Made by a program: the position numbers and the translations under genes. Below the pieces are notes generated by a model. That model made no database searches. It saw only the letters and a list, made by a program, of their open reading frames with translations, and had not been told where the DNA came from. From Litoditis marina (Eukaryota > Nematoda > Chromadorea > Rhabditida > Rhabditidae), in assembly GCA_964036275.1 (NCBI GenBank), contig OZ038433.1, positions 49,302,605 to 49,366,604 on the forward strand: DNA of 64,000 nucleotides, given 5' to 3'. This document shows, in pieces, positions 24,732 through 43,905 of the stretch. The number at the start of each line of letters is the position of its first letter. Positions within the stretch are counted from its first letter, which is position 1.

Positions 24732-27175
24732 GCGGCTGGTTGCATCTTCCCTCGAAAGGCTGGATCGTGGATTCGGGACCGGTTGAACACGTATTAGCGC
24801 CTGTTTGGCTTTCTGAAACGGAACGTTTGGTCTTCTTTCTACCAGGGAAACATCAATCGATCTCCACAACGTAGAAGTTTTTTTTAATTCGACTCGAACA
24901 TTCAGGTGAAGTAGTAGATTGTCGAAATACTTCATAGCTGACGTTTTTTTCCTCTGCAATCTAACACGGTTCAAAACCATGAAATAAATTTGAAGACTGT
25001 TTGGTTGACAACTCAAATGTTACAACGAAGTCGCATGACATGAAAACTAAACAGAATTTATAACTAGAGGCTGGTTGCACCTTTCCTTGAAAGGCTGGAT
25101 CGTGGATTCGGGACCGGTCGGACACGTATGAGAGTAGCCACTGAACCGTGGTCTACTTTCTGTAAAGGATGTTTTGGTTTTTCTGTGTATATGAAAAGCA
25201 CCAGTTGGTATCTTACCTTTGTACCTTGACTATAACAATAAAGTAGTGAAATCTTCAGTGAATAATTGAAAACCAAAGTATACAAGCAAACGCGATTCAA
25301 AATCCTGAAACAAGTTGAAATCTGTACGGTAGTACACTCGAAGGTTAATATACAAAAAGACACGAGAAATTCATATTGAAGCGGATGGTTGCATCTTTCC
25401 TGGAAAGGCTGGCGCTAAGATTCGGGACCGGTTGGACACGTATAAGAGCGGCCACTGAACGTGGTTCACTTTCTGTAGAGAGATATTTTTGCTCTGCTCT
25501 TTGTAGATGGATCACCAAATATGTCTTCAACGCAACCATTCATATTTTGACCCAAACATTTATATGAAGTAGTGAAACAATAACAAAATATGCATTGACT
25601 TCCCGCAATCGAACTCGAAATCCCAAAACCCGATGATAAATTCTTCTGTTAGCAAACCAAATGTTACAAAGTTATATAGTAAGACGTAGACAATTAATAA
25701 CGAAGCGGCTGGTTGCATCTTCCCTTGAAAGGATGTGTCGGGGATTCGGGACCGGTCCGAAACGTATAAGAGCGGCCACTCAACCGTGGTCTACTTTCTG
25801 AAAAGTATTTTTTTGTTCTTATATGTTCTTTTTATCTTTTGTACACGAGAGAGAGAGAGAGATCAAATGATGCCTCCAACGCAGACCTTTTGTTATTTTA
25901 CTTCAACATTTAGGTGAAGTAGTAGAATGTCTAAACACTTCAAACCTGAATTTTTGTTACTCTGCAATCTAACACAGTTCAAAATCATGCAAGAAATTTG
26001 AAGACTGTTTGGTTGGCAACTCAAATATTACAAAAAAGTTGAATAACTTGAATACACAACGGAATAAATAACAAGCGGCTGGTTGCATCTTTCTTTGAAA
26101 AGCTCGTACGTGGATTCGGGACCGGTCGGACACGTATAAGAAGGACTCTAATACAAAAAAAAATACGGCAATGCATGAACTGTTTTGCTTTCTGGAAGGG
26201 AACTTTTTGTTTTGGTCGCTTCTTAGACTGCCAGATAATATCCAAACCGTGGTCTACTTGCAGAAAAGGCTCTCTGCTCTTTTCATTTTGTCCTTCATAC
26301 ATTTACTGATTTAAAGACGCCTTCAATGCAGACCTTTTGAAATTCGACTACAACATTTAGGTGAAGTAGTTAAATCTTCACTGCATAAGTGATAACCAAG
26401 GCGTTTTCTACAACCAAACGTGGTTCAAAATAATGAATAAAATAATGTTAGCTCGACCACTAACAAGTTACAACATATTTAAATATAACACAGGGAATGT
26501 TCAACAAATCCGCTGGTTGCATCTTCCCTTGAAAGGCTGAAGCGTGGATTCGGGACCGGTTGGACACGTAGAAGAGCGGCTTGTTATGCTTTCTGAAACG
26601 GAACTGTTAGGTGTTCTATGGACCAAGTATCTACTACTGTTGGCCACAACGCAGGGCTTATATAACTTCACTCAAACATTTGGGCGAGGTAAGTTTCCTC
26701 CCCCAGAGTCAAAGCAACTCTAATACAAAACTAATACGTGAATGCGTACCCCGTTTTTGCTCGCTGAAACGGAACTTTTGGTGTTTGTCGGTTAGTGGAC
26801 TATCGAGTAATGTCCAAAACGCAGTTTATCTGTCATATGACCTAAACATCCAGCTGGCGTGTGGAAATGTCTACAAAGTACGTAATTGATGAAGTTGTTA
26901 CTGCAAACGCGACTCTAGAGCATAAAACGAATTGAACTCCTTGACAAATCGAATGTCACAAAACATCTAAACAATATAAAACATGGGAATTGCTATTTTG
27001 TTGAAAGGCAGTTTGGATTGTGAACTCACGACCACTCCAGCATAAGTATGCCCTATCAGTGAACCGTGTCCTGCTTTCTGAAACGAACTTTTTGCTCTGC
27101 TCAGTGAAGATGGATCACCAATTTTGTCAACACTTTGTAATTTGCCCCAAACACTTGAGTGAAGCAATGATAATC
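24732..27175. repeat. Diverged tandem array, 310-440 bp units
   Basis: Units begin GCGGCTGGTTGCATCTTCCC at about 24732, 25068, 25381, 25705, 26075 and 26511, with degenerate units to about 27170. Each unit keeps GGATTCGGGACCGGT followed by ACACGTATAAGAGCGGCCAC, a GTGGTCTACTTTCTG block and an ACATTTAGGTGAAGTAGT block. On the minus strand, five units read LIRVRPVPNPRSSLSRKDAT or close variants, but always in short frames. No gene family was recognised. Confidence 0.8.
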
Positions 27176-27593
27176 ACAAAATACTTGATAACCTAATAAA
27201 GTTGTTCATCCAATCAAACTTCTTTCTAAACCATTGAAAACGATTCGGAAGACCGTTCAGGCTGACATCTCGAATGTTACAACACAGAGAGCTGGGTTGA
27301 ACTTTTACTTGAAACGAGAAGCTACTATCAAATATTGTGAACAAGGTAGAACTTATACATATTGGGTTAAACATTCATGTGAAGAATGTAGAGATATTCA
27401 CGAAACGCTCGATAGCTTTTAGCATACCACATACGGCTGAATTCAATCCAATATTTCATAACAAAAAGGAGAACTTTTCCAACTATACTACTCCAAAACA
27501 GTCATATACAGCCTGTCCAACAAATTTCCTTCTGTTCTTTGTATACTTTTTAATTTTATTGTAGTATCTGAGCTTTCCCTTTCATTAAAAAAG

Positions 27594-27703
27594 TCGAGAA
27601 GGAAGGGGAAGAGAAGTAGAGGAGGGGAAGAGAAAGAGAGAGAAAGAGATAGAGAGAGAGATAGAGAAAGAGAGAAATTGAGAGAGAGAGAGAGAGGGAG
27701 GGA

Positions 27704-27760
<57 letters not shown>
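27594..27760 (+). repeat. (GA)n microsatellite
   Basis: A GA-rich lead-in, then about 50 bp of uninterrupted AG dinucleotides. Confidence 0.95.
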
Positions 27761-27762
<2 letters not shown>

Positions 27763-28493
27763 TTTCCTTGTACGACTTGTCAACCCGAGTGTTGTGCAGT
27801 CCAATGTCACTGGAGGGCCCTACATTAGTGTTTGTGTTGCGTCTGAGTTGTGAATGGTAAGTGAGAAAGTCATCCAATGTTTGCTCGGATGACTTGCATC
27901 AAAGAAGAATCGACACGGATCTATGTCAAGAGAGATCCACTCGACATCAAGTACACATACAGTATATTAGAGGTGAATGAAACATTTACGTGAAACATAG
28001 AAGCATATGAGTTTTTTTTAAAGAAACAGCCTTGATGTATATGTCAAACGTATAATAACTCAAAAGTGTACGGTGAAGGTACATTTTTTTTAAACGTGAA
28101 AATTCCAGTCAACTGTTGTATATCACTAGAGATAACTGAGAAAACAATGAGGTGAATTAGCTGTGGTTCACTTCATGCATATATGTGATTGATGATTATC
28201 TAGTTATTCATAGATATATTTATAAAGGAGTTTAGTTGTTTCTCTACAAATGCTTGCTCTGCGAAAAAAGAAAATGCAAATTAAAACTATTAAATTGTGT
28301 GTGTACCAAGCACAGTCTGAAGAAATCATGAATAAGGAACTTGTAGGAGACGTACTCACTTAGGCTGGGAGCAGGGAGACTTTTCAATGCGGCCCGAGCA
28401 TGAAGACGTTGTTGTTCACTTAACATTCAACACACCACAATCAATCGACTTAGACGTTCCATTTTCTATCTTAAAACCGTAGTGCCTCAACCT

Positions 28494-28616
28494 TAGAGCA
28501 GGATGGTTATGTGGACCAATCTCGTGTCGACGGTCCTTTAAACTGCAACTGAAAAATGTATTGCAGTTTGAAGGAGTGAAGCGTTAGGATTGGACCACAT
28601 AATCGTCCTCCTTTAA
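28494..28616 (+). mobile_element. Hairpin MITE family B, copy 5
   Basis: AGCAGGATGGTTATGTGGACC through ACCACATAATCGTCCTCCTT. Near full length. Confidence 0.85.
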
Positions 28617-29762
28617 ATGCATCATGATAGTGTAATAGATTTCATAATACACTCAACTGAATGTACAAGTCACGCAACACATATAAACATTTGGTGCTCA
28701 ATTTTTCGTTCAGATTATTCAGAATGTTAACTCATCGTGTTTGTTTGTAACATGATCGGTCGAAGTTGTGAAGTGTGTACTCAAATTTCGCAAACTCACA
28801 CTTATGTATCCTCGGAACCCAAGTTTAAGTCATATTTTTGCGAAAAGTCCTTTAACCACTATGATATTATCATTATTCCAATAACAGTTTGTAAATTGAC
28901 CGATTTCTCTTCGTTGGTTTGTTTAAGCGAATGAGTGCGATTTCTTTTTTTTCAATTGTTATATGGGGAACGTGTACTAATGGTTGTACTTCTGTTGACA
29001 GTTTTATGCACACTTAACAGGTTACAAAAGAACTGAAGCGCCAAAAACAATTGTATCAGTCGATACTCGATAATAAGTTTTTTTTATTTCATTCCAGGTT
29101 ATCTTTATTTTATCTCTATAAAAAGCTAGTCTTTTTCCTGCACGATCACCGGGTTCATGGATCATGAAGTGTTATATTGTAGGCGAAACATTCGATTGGA
29201 TGAAACTGTGCCAAAGCTCCTAAACACGTTGTGATAGACTAACCAAATAGATCTTTATCGTTAAAAACACTTTTATCATATTGTTTTACTTATATCATAT
29301 TGTTGCACTTATATCCCACTGTTTATTCTATTTGTTGACGGAAAAGAAAACTTGAATGTTATTGAACTTCAAGAGTTTGAGTTAATAGAGATGAAGTGAT
29401 ATTGTTCTTTTCATTGATAATTGATCTTCATATTGACGTTAATCTCCAGATTGGTGAAAAAAAACGTTATTCCTAAGACAAAAAGGGAAAAAAACTCACG
29501 TCAAGATACTTCACATGACCTGTGTCTCTATGGGAAGTGGGAGCAGAGAAACATTGTATTATTTAAGAGACGCTGAGACACGCGACGTTCCTACATACTC
29601 TGAAAGAGATCGAATTCTTCTCATTTGGCTATTACGCGAATCCTTTATCTCGATGGGAAATAAGAGCCAATTTGAAAGTGCATATTCGTGTTTGTTTCGA
29701 TGATGCGTTTTTGAAGCGTTAAGGGTATAGTGAGTGCCAAATTCATGAATTTCTGTATCTTG

Positions 29763-29826
29763 CCGAACCTGCGAGCAAAAGTTTCGTAGCAGGGCGCTAA
29801 CCACTGCGCTATTAGAGCACACATCG
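29763..29826 (-). repeat. SINE head, inverted copy
   Basis: Reverse complement reads GTGCTCTAATAGCGCAGTGG, then TTAGCGCCCTGC and TTTGCTCGCAGGTTCG, matching the 16785 head. Confidence 0.65.
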
Positions 29827-30269
29827 AGAAAGCTTTGGAATCGAAGGCATGTATGCTTGCACAGCGGAAAGTGAGATATACAGTACCCTCTCGCCTTTCC
29901 GTTGGCGACGACTATATAGTATTCGATCGAAATCGGTCTTTCCGAAGATTTCTCTCAGATTTAGAACGAATCAAATTCTGTTCATCGGGTTCTACTGGGA
30001 ATGTTCTATCTGTTTTTCTTTTTTTTTCAAAAAAAGGGGTCTGAGACACGGGATATTAAGTCAGAATCGCGATTCTCATCTCATTTGGCTATTACATGAG
30101 CGGGCCACTCGACAGCCTATCTCATCAAATGCTATAATCATTGGATTAAATGGCAGGCGGCCAATTCATATTTGAGGACTCTTGACGCGACAAAACATTT
30201 ACAAGTATACGGTAGCGGCTGCAGCCCTCCAATCACCCACTCTCATTACAGCCAGCCGCCGCTGATTGT

Positions 30270-30402
30270 TGACATTGTTTACCAACAAACGTTGATTACT
30301 AACAAACAACGTTGTTTACTAACAAACGTTGTTTACAAACAAACGTTGTTGACCAACAAGCGTTGTTGACCAACAAGCGTTGTTTACAAACAATAAACGT
30401 TA
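30270..30402 (+). repeat. ACAAACGTTGTTTAC minisatellite
   Basis: Roughly seven imperfect 15-22 bp units of ACAAACGTTGTTTACTA, each carrying an AACGTT palindrome. Confidence 0.85.
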
Positions 30403-30462
30403 TGCAAATATGAGTTGGTTAGAAGAGAAGACTGAAGAATTGAATTGGGGCCAATTCTACAA

Positions 30463-30580
30463 CTAACCGGGTTTTTAGGTAACCTAACCCTTTTTGGTAA
30501 CCTATTTTTCAGGTTACCTTGTAACCTGAAAGTAACCTGAAACTAAAGTCCGTTTACCGTTAACACTAACGGCATTTTCA
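30463..30580 (+). mobile_element. GGTAACC element, internally deleted copy
   Basis: It starts CTAACCGGGTTTTTAGG and matches the left arm of 23112-23350 for about 60 bp. It then jumps to a short right portion with no intact right terminus. Confidence 0.75.
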
Positions 30581-30966
30581 ACGACTAAACTATGTTTCAT
30601 AAACAAACCATATAGACTGAGAGTATTCTATCTTATAACTTACATAGTTATGTATGCGCGGCACAATATACTGTAAAATCTGTATGGTTATTTACCTACC
30701 TGTTCTTTTATTTATACAAACTTGTGATCAAATAAACGTTTCAATCTATTCTGTACTATTTGTGTATCTTTTGTGGTTTTGTGTATCTCATATGGATGGG
30801 GCAAACACTATGGAGACAGCTTCTGAATGCCACATCGCGTGTCGTGTTTCACACGTGTAATACTGTGCTGAGCAATGCTAATAGACTGTGCAAAAGAGGC
30901 AGCTTTTGGCAAATATGGTATTGAGAGGCGAGAGAGGTCAAACGAGCACCTGCCAAAACAAGTGGG

Positions 30967-31002
30967 AGAGAGAGAGAGAAGGAGAGAAGGAGAGAGAGAG
31001 AG

Positions 31003-31081
<79 letters not shown>

Positions 31082-31260
31082 TAAGGGTAAAGTTGACACA
31101 AAGAAAGAGAAATACGATAGAGAGAAGAGAGAGAGAAATAGTTAAAAGGAGGGTGGATACGAAGAAAGAGAAATGCTTTAAAGAGAGGAGAAAGCGGTGA
31201 GGGGAGAAGAGAAAAGAGAAATAGGCGGAAGTTAAGAGAAAGAGAGGAGTATATATTCCT
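30967..31260 (+). repeat. (GA)n/(GACA)n simple-sequence tract
   Basis: Pure GA dinucleotides, then (GACA)5, then irregular purine-rich sequence. Confidence 0.95.
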
Positions 31261-31714
31261 CCGGCACTGCAGTGTTTCGCTCCGGCTACATATTCAGCTT
31301 GAAGAGCTGAACGCATTCACTTGAAAACCGCGATAAAACGATATAAACCATTACAACAATAAGTATCAAATAGGATAGCTAGAAAAATCAGATCAAAGCC
31401 CCAAATAGCATTTGTTTTCAGATCCTTCCGTTTCGTTTCAAGGAATTCAATCACACCACCAAAGGTTGAAGTGTTGTTGCAGTTTTCCTGCCAACAAAAT
31501 TAAATGTAATTCTACATGGATAATGAATTCGCATTATTATTATTATATAATTTAAATTCTGAAGGTTTTAGTTTTTTTTTATGTTTGATAATAACTGTTG
31601 AAAAAGTTTACATTTTAACACTATTTTTATCTTAGTATTATTGGAAACGTTACAAATACATTCTGAATGACTTTTCAATAACCTATGTCACATAAGAAGC
31701 ACTCTTCGGTTGCT

Positions 31715-31825
31715 TGATGAGAACGAGCGCGAAAATGTCAAACAGCAGAATTCACCAATGTGGAACATTAAAGTGCACACTCACTAATAATTCTCTCCCG
31801 TGACTATTCCATCACTATTAACATT
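31715..31825 (-). mobile_element. MITE family A, degenerate copy 7
   Basis: Only scattered identity (AAACAGCAGAATTCA, AAAGTGCAC, CGTGACTATTCCAT) in the correct order. An old copy. Confidence 0.5.
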
Positions 31826-32292
31826 ATCTTTCTAATTTCTACCGTATCCTTCTACATGCGTACAATATCCGCCTTTTGTGGGCGGAGTCAACTGTGATTG
31901 GCTGTCCTGAAGAGGGGGCGTGTCCAAACATCCCTTAAGAGTAATAGGTTAATTTGTCTATCCTTCCGGTTGAGGTAGGTTAATGTACTGTACTAAGCAT
32001 TTCCTTCTTCTATTACTTTTACTGTATCTGAAACATTGAACCGCAGTCGAATTTTTTGTAAAAGGTTTTTGTACATAGTCTTCTATTTCAGTTGTCATAA
32101 CAATGAAACTATTGCCTTTCATCGAAGCATTCTTTCTTTATCTGTTCTTCATGTGCACTTTATACTAGTTCATATGAACTACATAATTGAATGCTGTATG
32201 GGTGACTTCTACCTCAGTTACCTGAAACCTGAAGGTGATCGACTTTGTCGAAATCATCTCGAATTAGTCACAGAAACTTTGTTCACATTTTA

Positions 32293-32428
32293 ATATACTA
32301 GAAGTGAATTGAGTAGTCGAGTGAATTTAACATTCCAATGAGGAATCGCGCAGTTTTTCACTGCACGTTTCTATGTTGCTGTGTTTCAGCTAGTTCACGT
32401 GACTGTGAAAATTACTAATAGTGTATCT
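32293..32428 (+). mobile_element. MITE family A, copy 8
   Basis: TATACTAGAAGTGAATTGAG ... AATTACTAATAGTGTAT. It ends about 70 bp upstream of the DMRT start codon, so it may have brought the CACGTG near that promoter or 5' region. Confidence 0.85.
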
Positions 32429-32488
32429 CTTGAACCTGTACATCATCTACGCCCAAATGAACTATTATTCATTCTATTATTATCACTC

Positions 32489-32500
32489 GAATGTTTCAGC
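32489..32500 (+). promoter_or_regulatory. 3' splice site 1 nt upstream of the DMRT start codon
   Basis: CGAATGTTTCAG ends at 32499, one C intervenes, and the ATG starts at 32501. This implies an upstream non-coding exon or a trans-spliced leader. No 5' exon with a good donor was recognised between 31 and 32.4 kb. Confidence 0.5.
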
Positions 32501-39592
<7,092 letters not shown>

Positions 39593-40365
39593 GAAGCAAC
39601 ACGAACTTTGATTTATTCACTAATTTATTTAATTTATTTTAATTTATTTTATATTCACTTAATTTAAAGTCTTCGGTCAATACTACGATACATATTTAAC
39701 TGTTATTACGATAAACTCGTTAGGATGGTTTCGAACATCACAGGGTCACGCGCCCGAAGGTTTCTGCTATAGTTCATATTCCCAGCTTGAAATGTGAGGG
39801 TGTTTCTTCCTGAGCAAACGCTTGAATATTACTCTAGCGGTTCGAAATCGTTTATAGGATGTTTGTTCGTGATCATTCTATAAGTTTTTTTTCGGTTTTC
39901 GCCAGCGTGAGTATCTCCAAGAGCAATCCGTAATGGTAATTTATTTCCCAGATGTTTCGTCTCTCATTCCGTTCTCTCCTTCATGTTTTCTGTTTCTCGG
40001 TTTATCTTTCCTTTTTTTAATTGTTCCGCAATAACTTATTCATGAATACCTGTATTTTTACTTGACAGCCTGCGTTGCCACTTGATTATAGTAGTTTGTA
40101 CAAAATTTGAGATAAAAATTAGCTAAATGCAAAGTAACTTCAATTGAGAACACACATAAATAGAAAGGGAAATGACTTATTCTTGAATAACAAAAACATC
40201 TTATATCTCACAGCTCGAGGCTGTGAATATCCCGACCGTAAGACCCGTATCTGCGTCTCCTCAAACATACGCTGTCTCGTTTCTCTAGAATCCCCGTCTA
40301 TGTTGTTGCAAAATGGTGCACCAAAAGACGCAGGATGGACTGCAGCTGCTCGAATATTGAGAATA

Positions 40366-40498
40366 AACTGTTGGTAAATTGCACAGTTCCGTGAAACATG
40401 TTCAACACAGCAGAACTGAGAAACGTGCAATCACAAAGTGCACGATTCCTAATATTAGAATGCTAACTTTACGTGAACATTCAATTTACTTCTGGTTT
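40366..40498 (-). mobile_element. MITE family A, copy 10
   Basis: AACTGTTGGTAAATTGCACAG ... TTTACTTCTGGTT. Downstream of DMRT. Confidence 0.85.
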
Positions 40499-41059
40499 GC
40501 GTACCACGTGATAAAGTTAAATGTAGGATAAGGGTGTACAATCAATGGGCATAGTTCATAGTTTATAGTCCAAAATACTTTCTAAGCTGATTTGAAATTA
40601 GTTTTTTTTTCATTTTTTTTAAATGAACTGTATGTGGGTAGATCGCACTCCTTTATTATCGATAATCAGAAAATTGGGATGATAATGCAGACGGAATTCA
40701 GAGCCCACATAACATCTCAAATTTTCATCTTCAAGAGAAGGGAGCCTCTATTTCCTCCTAATAAAGCAGTTATGAAAGCAGTTACGAAAAGCGATCAGAG
40801 TATCTGGTACATCTCATATAGGTAGAGACTGTGAAACATTGCGGTGCGCCAAGTAGCGCGCAACCAAGACTTCCCAACCCGAGCGGATTCTTCAAAAAAC
40901 TAGATCACAACTAAAACCTAAGTACTTCTGTCCAAGTAAGTATCAACGATGATTTAACTGTGAGATCAACAATTCTAAAAAAACCTGATCTTATATTAGG
41001 TTATTTTATTTGAACGAAATATAATTGTGTCACTAGGACTTTTGGATGGTGGTATGATT

Positions 41060-41160
41060 AAGTTAATGTGCTCAGTAAGAGGTGTACTCAAACCCGTTTC
41101 GACCCTGATTCAAGACGGTTTTGGATTTTCTCAGAGGGTTGGGTTATCATCAGTCATTTG
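41060..41160 (+). repeat. CAAGACGATTTTGG repeat, copy 1
   Basis: GTGCTCAGTAAGAGGTGTAC, CGACCCTGATTCAAGACGG and CTCAGAGGGTTGGG. Shared with 52527-52620 and 59040-59125. Confidence 0.6.
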
Positions 41161-41292
41161 ATCGTTTGCAATTCCTGACAAGAAAAGTTTAAACGGAAAC
41201 CATGATGTTGTTGATTTCACTGTTTGAACCGAACACGCGTTGATGAGTTGCTCTCATTGGTAGTGGATGAGTTACCTCAAGAATAGTAACAA

Positions 41293-41429
41293 TATTCTGT
41301 TAGTCAATCGCACAGTTACGTGAAACATGTTGAACACAGCAGAACTCAGAAACTAGCGATGACACAATGCCCGATTCCTCATCGGACTGCTAACTTCACG
41401 TGACTATTCAATTTACTTCTGGTGTACTT
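41293..41429 (-). mobile_element. MITE family A, copy 11
   Basis: ATTCTGTTAGTCAATCGCAC ... TTTACTTCTGGTGTA. Confidence 0.85.
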
Positions 41430-42014
41430 AAATTATGTGACATGTATGTTTATCACTGTCTTGTATATAAATGCTAAAAAAAGGCTACATAAATAAAAGA
41501 TATGTTTATCGACAGAAGGTTATTTATAAAGAATATAATGAAATAGTTTGACGTCATAGTCAAGTTTATATTTCCGGGAAGAAGTTTGCAACTTTTCGAA
41601 ATCGTTCCGCTGTCATCAATCAAAAATGTTGCTGATGAGAAAATGATGCTGATGCGAGAGAAAAACGAACGCTTTCGCTACTATTTCAGTCCGTTCTTTG
41701 CCTGATTACCTTATTCGAAATTTTATAAACTATATAAACAGGCAAATAAGAGAAACAAATAAACAACACAACAAAGTAATTATTGCTTTTGTTTTAGTTT
41801 TTTGAACCATTCCTTCTATCTATAATCTTCTATGAAAACCAGATTTGACCTATTCAGCCACTTCTTCATTTGAAAATGTATCAAATTAGTTTGCCCAACA
41901 GTTGCTTGGATAGAACTTGAGATGTATGGAAAACTGCAACAGTAGAAGGGAGTTTACACCTAGTATTCACGTAGTCTTCGAGGTCGCAATTGAGATGACG
42001 TGTTGTATTCCAAA

Positions 42015-42375
42015 TGCGGGAAAATTGTACAATTGCCCCCCCCCCTCACCTTAAGTCCCCCCCCCCCCCCGTAGTACTATCACCCCCCTCCCAATACGAT
42101 TTCCTATAGAGAGGGGGGTGATTGTAAATGGGGGGTGATTGTAAATGGGGGGTAATTGTACAATGTCGACGTTTAACAATCACCCCCCACAATACAAAAT
42201 GGGGGGTAATAGTACAACCCCGGACCTGTTTAACAATCGCCCCCCACTCAATCCAAACCTGCAGTAAAGAAGGACGTTGTACAATCACCCCCCTAGGGGT
42301 GGGGGGCGATTGTACTACGGGTCGGATTCCAACCTATTTCGGCTCAAGGGGGGGACGATTGTACAATAAACCCCC
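42015..42375. repeat. C/G-homopolymer inverted repeats with ATTGTAC spacers
   Basis: Runs of 5-10 C or G joined by GATTGTA, AATTGTACAAT or AACAATC spacers, in both orientations (GGGGGGTGATTGTAAATGG twice in tandem). Strong hairpin and G-quadruplex potential. Associated open frames are artefacts. Confidence 0.85.
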
Positions 42376-42390
42376 AAATGCCTCTAAAGC

Positions 42391-42535
42391 TTTAAAGCAG
42401 GACGATTGTGTGGACCAATCCCGTGTCAACGATCTTTTCAACTGCAATTGAAAAATGTATTGCAGTTTAAAAGAATTGGTCCACATAATCGCCCCGAAGC
42501 GTTGGGATTGGACCACATGATCGTCCTTCTTTAAA
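42391..42535 (+). mobile_element. Hairpin MITE family B, copy 6 (with internal insertion)
   Basis: As the other copies, but a second piece of the terminal sequence (ATTGGTCCACATAATCG) is inserted internally, making it longer. It abuts the G-rich repeat at 42015-42375. Confidence 0.85.
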
Positions 42536-43306
42536 CTCTCTAATTCAGTTTCCATGTATTTCGAAACATTCGAATCATCATCTGAGTACTATTTCTTTAA
42601 TGAACTATTAACCTAATAAACTAAGTATATCAAATATCATTCAATTAAAGTGATGTACAATGATATCTAATAATGTACAAATTATCCTCAACTACTTTTC
42701 ATATTGAAATTTAATCTGATAACTTATAGTAATATAATTAACGTAGAACGTAGATACATTTCTGTCACACGTGATTCTTTCCATCTAGTTTGTTTTATGT
42801 GACCTCTGACACTGGTCTACTTTACACCAAAATCACATCTATGGGCTATGCCGCCTAATACCCAATACTATTCGGTTTTCACCAGCTCGATGTTTCACGC
42901 AGTCTATTTAGTTACAAATTTCTAGTATATTCAATGTTTGACACAAACGACAAACCGTATTGAACAACCAGATATTCGTTGTAGCTTAAACTTGACATAA
43001 TTTTCATTTTACGATCGAAAAGCACAAGAATCAACTACAAACACATCGGAAAAGTGTATAGGACCTTTTTTGGAAAGATTGAATCCTATTCCGTGTTTAA
43101 TAAGAAAGGCTCTCAAACTCTTTTTTTTTTCATTCTCACTTTTCCACGCTTCCTCTTGCGTAAGAAACATCAACTACTACGTTAGAGCCCTTTTTAATTC
43201 GGGTATGTATGTGCTTGATTTACTTGTTCAATATTTGTTATAATTTGTTCCGTTGTCAGGTTTTTCTCTTCTCTGAAGCAGAACTTTTCTGCTTTGCAAA
43301 CTCCCA

Positions 43307-43377
43307 CCCTCTCTCCCTCTCTCTTTTCCTCCCCCCCCCCACTCTCTCTTCCTTTTCTCTCTCTCTCTCCCTCTCTC

Positions 43378-43427
<50 letters not shown>

Positions 43428-43430
43428 CAT
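43307..43430 (+). repeat. (CT)n microsatellite
   Basis: CT-rich lead, a C9-type run, then pure CT dinucleotides. Confidence 0.95.
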
Positions 43431-43614
43431 TCTATTCTCGACAGATCAATATAGATCTTCGAGTCTTTTGCCAGTCTTTCCCTGATTGATGACCTCCCTA
43501 TCCACCTACTCATTAATTCTGATCATCTCCCATTTTTCAAATCCTCTCTCTCCCGAGGCGATAAATTCTTTCATTTACATCACCTACTTCCGCAACACAA
43601 GGCAATATGCATGA

Positions 43615-43905
43615 CTTTGCACGTGACCTATCGCACAGCTCACGTTTTCACGTATCACTTGTTTTACATAGTTCACGTTTTCACGTTTCACTTCTTTTAT
43701 AGTTCACGTATAACTTGTTTTACGTAGTTCACGTGTTCACGTTTCACGTTTTACATAGTTCACGTCTCACTTGTATTACGTAGTTCACGTGTTCACGTTT
43801 CACTTTTTACATAGTTCACGTTTCTACGTATGACATATCACTCTTTTATGTAATTCTCGTTTTCACGTAATACTTGTTCTCACTTGCTCACGTGAACGAG
43901 TATTA
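43615..43905 (+). repeat. TTCACGT tandem repeat array
   Basis: About seven imperfect 35-42 bp units of TAGTTCACGTTTTCACGTTTC followed by ACTTGTTTTACA. Every unit holds two or more CACGT words. Confidence 0.85.

Larger units (their letters stand above)
27761..30270. other. Gene-free stretch
   Basis: Contains one family B MITE and an inverted SINE head. TCTCATTTGGCTATTAC is repeated at 29617 and 30078. No exon with domain evidence was found. Confidence 0.45.
39593..42014. other. DMRT downstream region, no further gene
   Basis: Contains the probable DMRT 3' UTR (AT-rich after the stop; no clear AATAAA), two family A MITEs and one dispersed repeat. Confidence 0.45.

Noticed and set aside
24732..27175. 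Clustered gene family on the minus strand
   Set aside because: Frames are short, end at different places in each unit and lack shared splice sites; treated as a repeat array.
27488..27877. Long Ser/Leu-rich or Arg/Glu-rich frames over (GA)n tracts (also 21051-21479, 30849-31316, 43194-43513, 46046-46310)
   Set aside because: Dinucleotide repeats are open in several frames at once; composition explains them fully.
42046..42451. 80- and 107-codon frames over the G/C-run repeat
   Set aside because: They arise from repeated GGGGTGATTGTA units on both strands; no domain.
43615..43905. CRISPR-like array
   Set aside because: Animal-type sequence, units imperfect and contiguous without unique spacers of fixed length.
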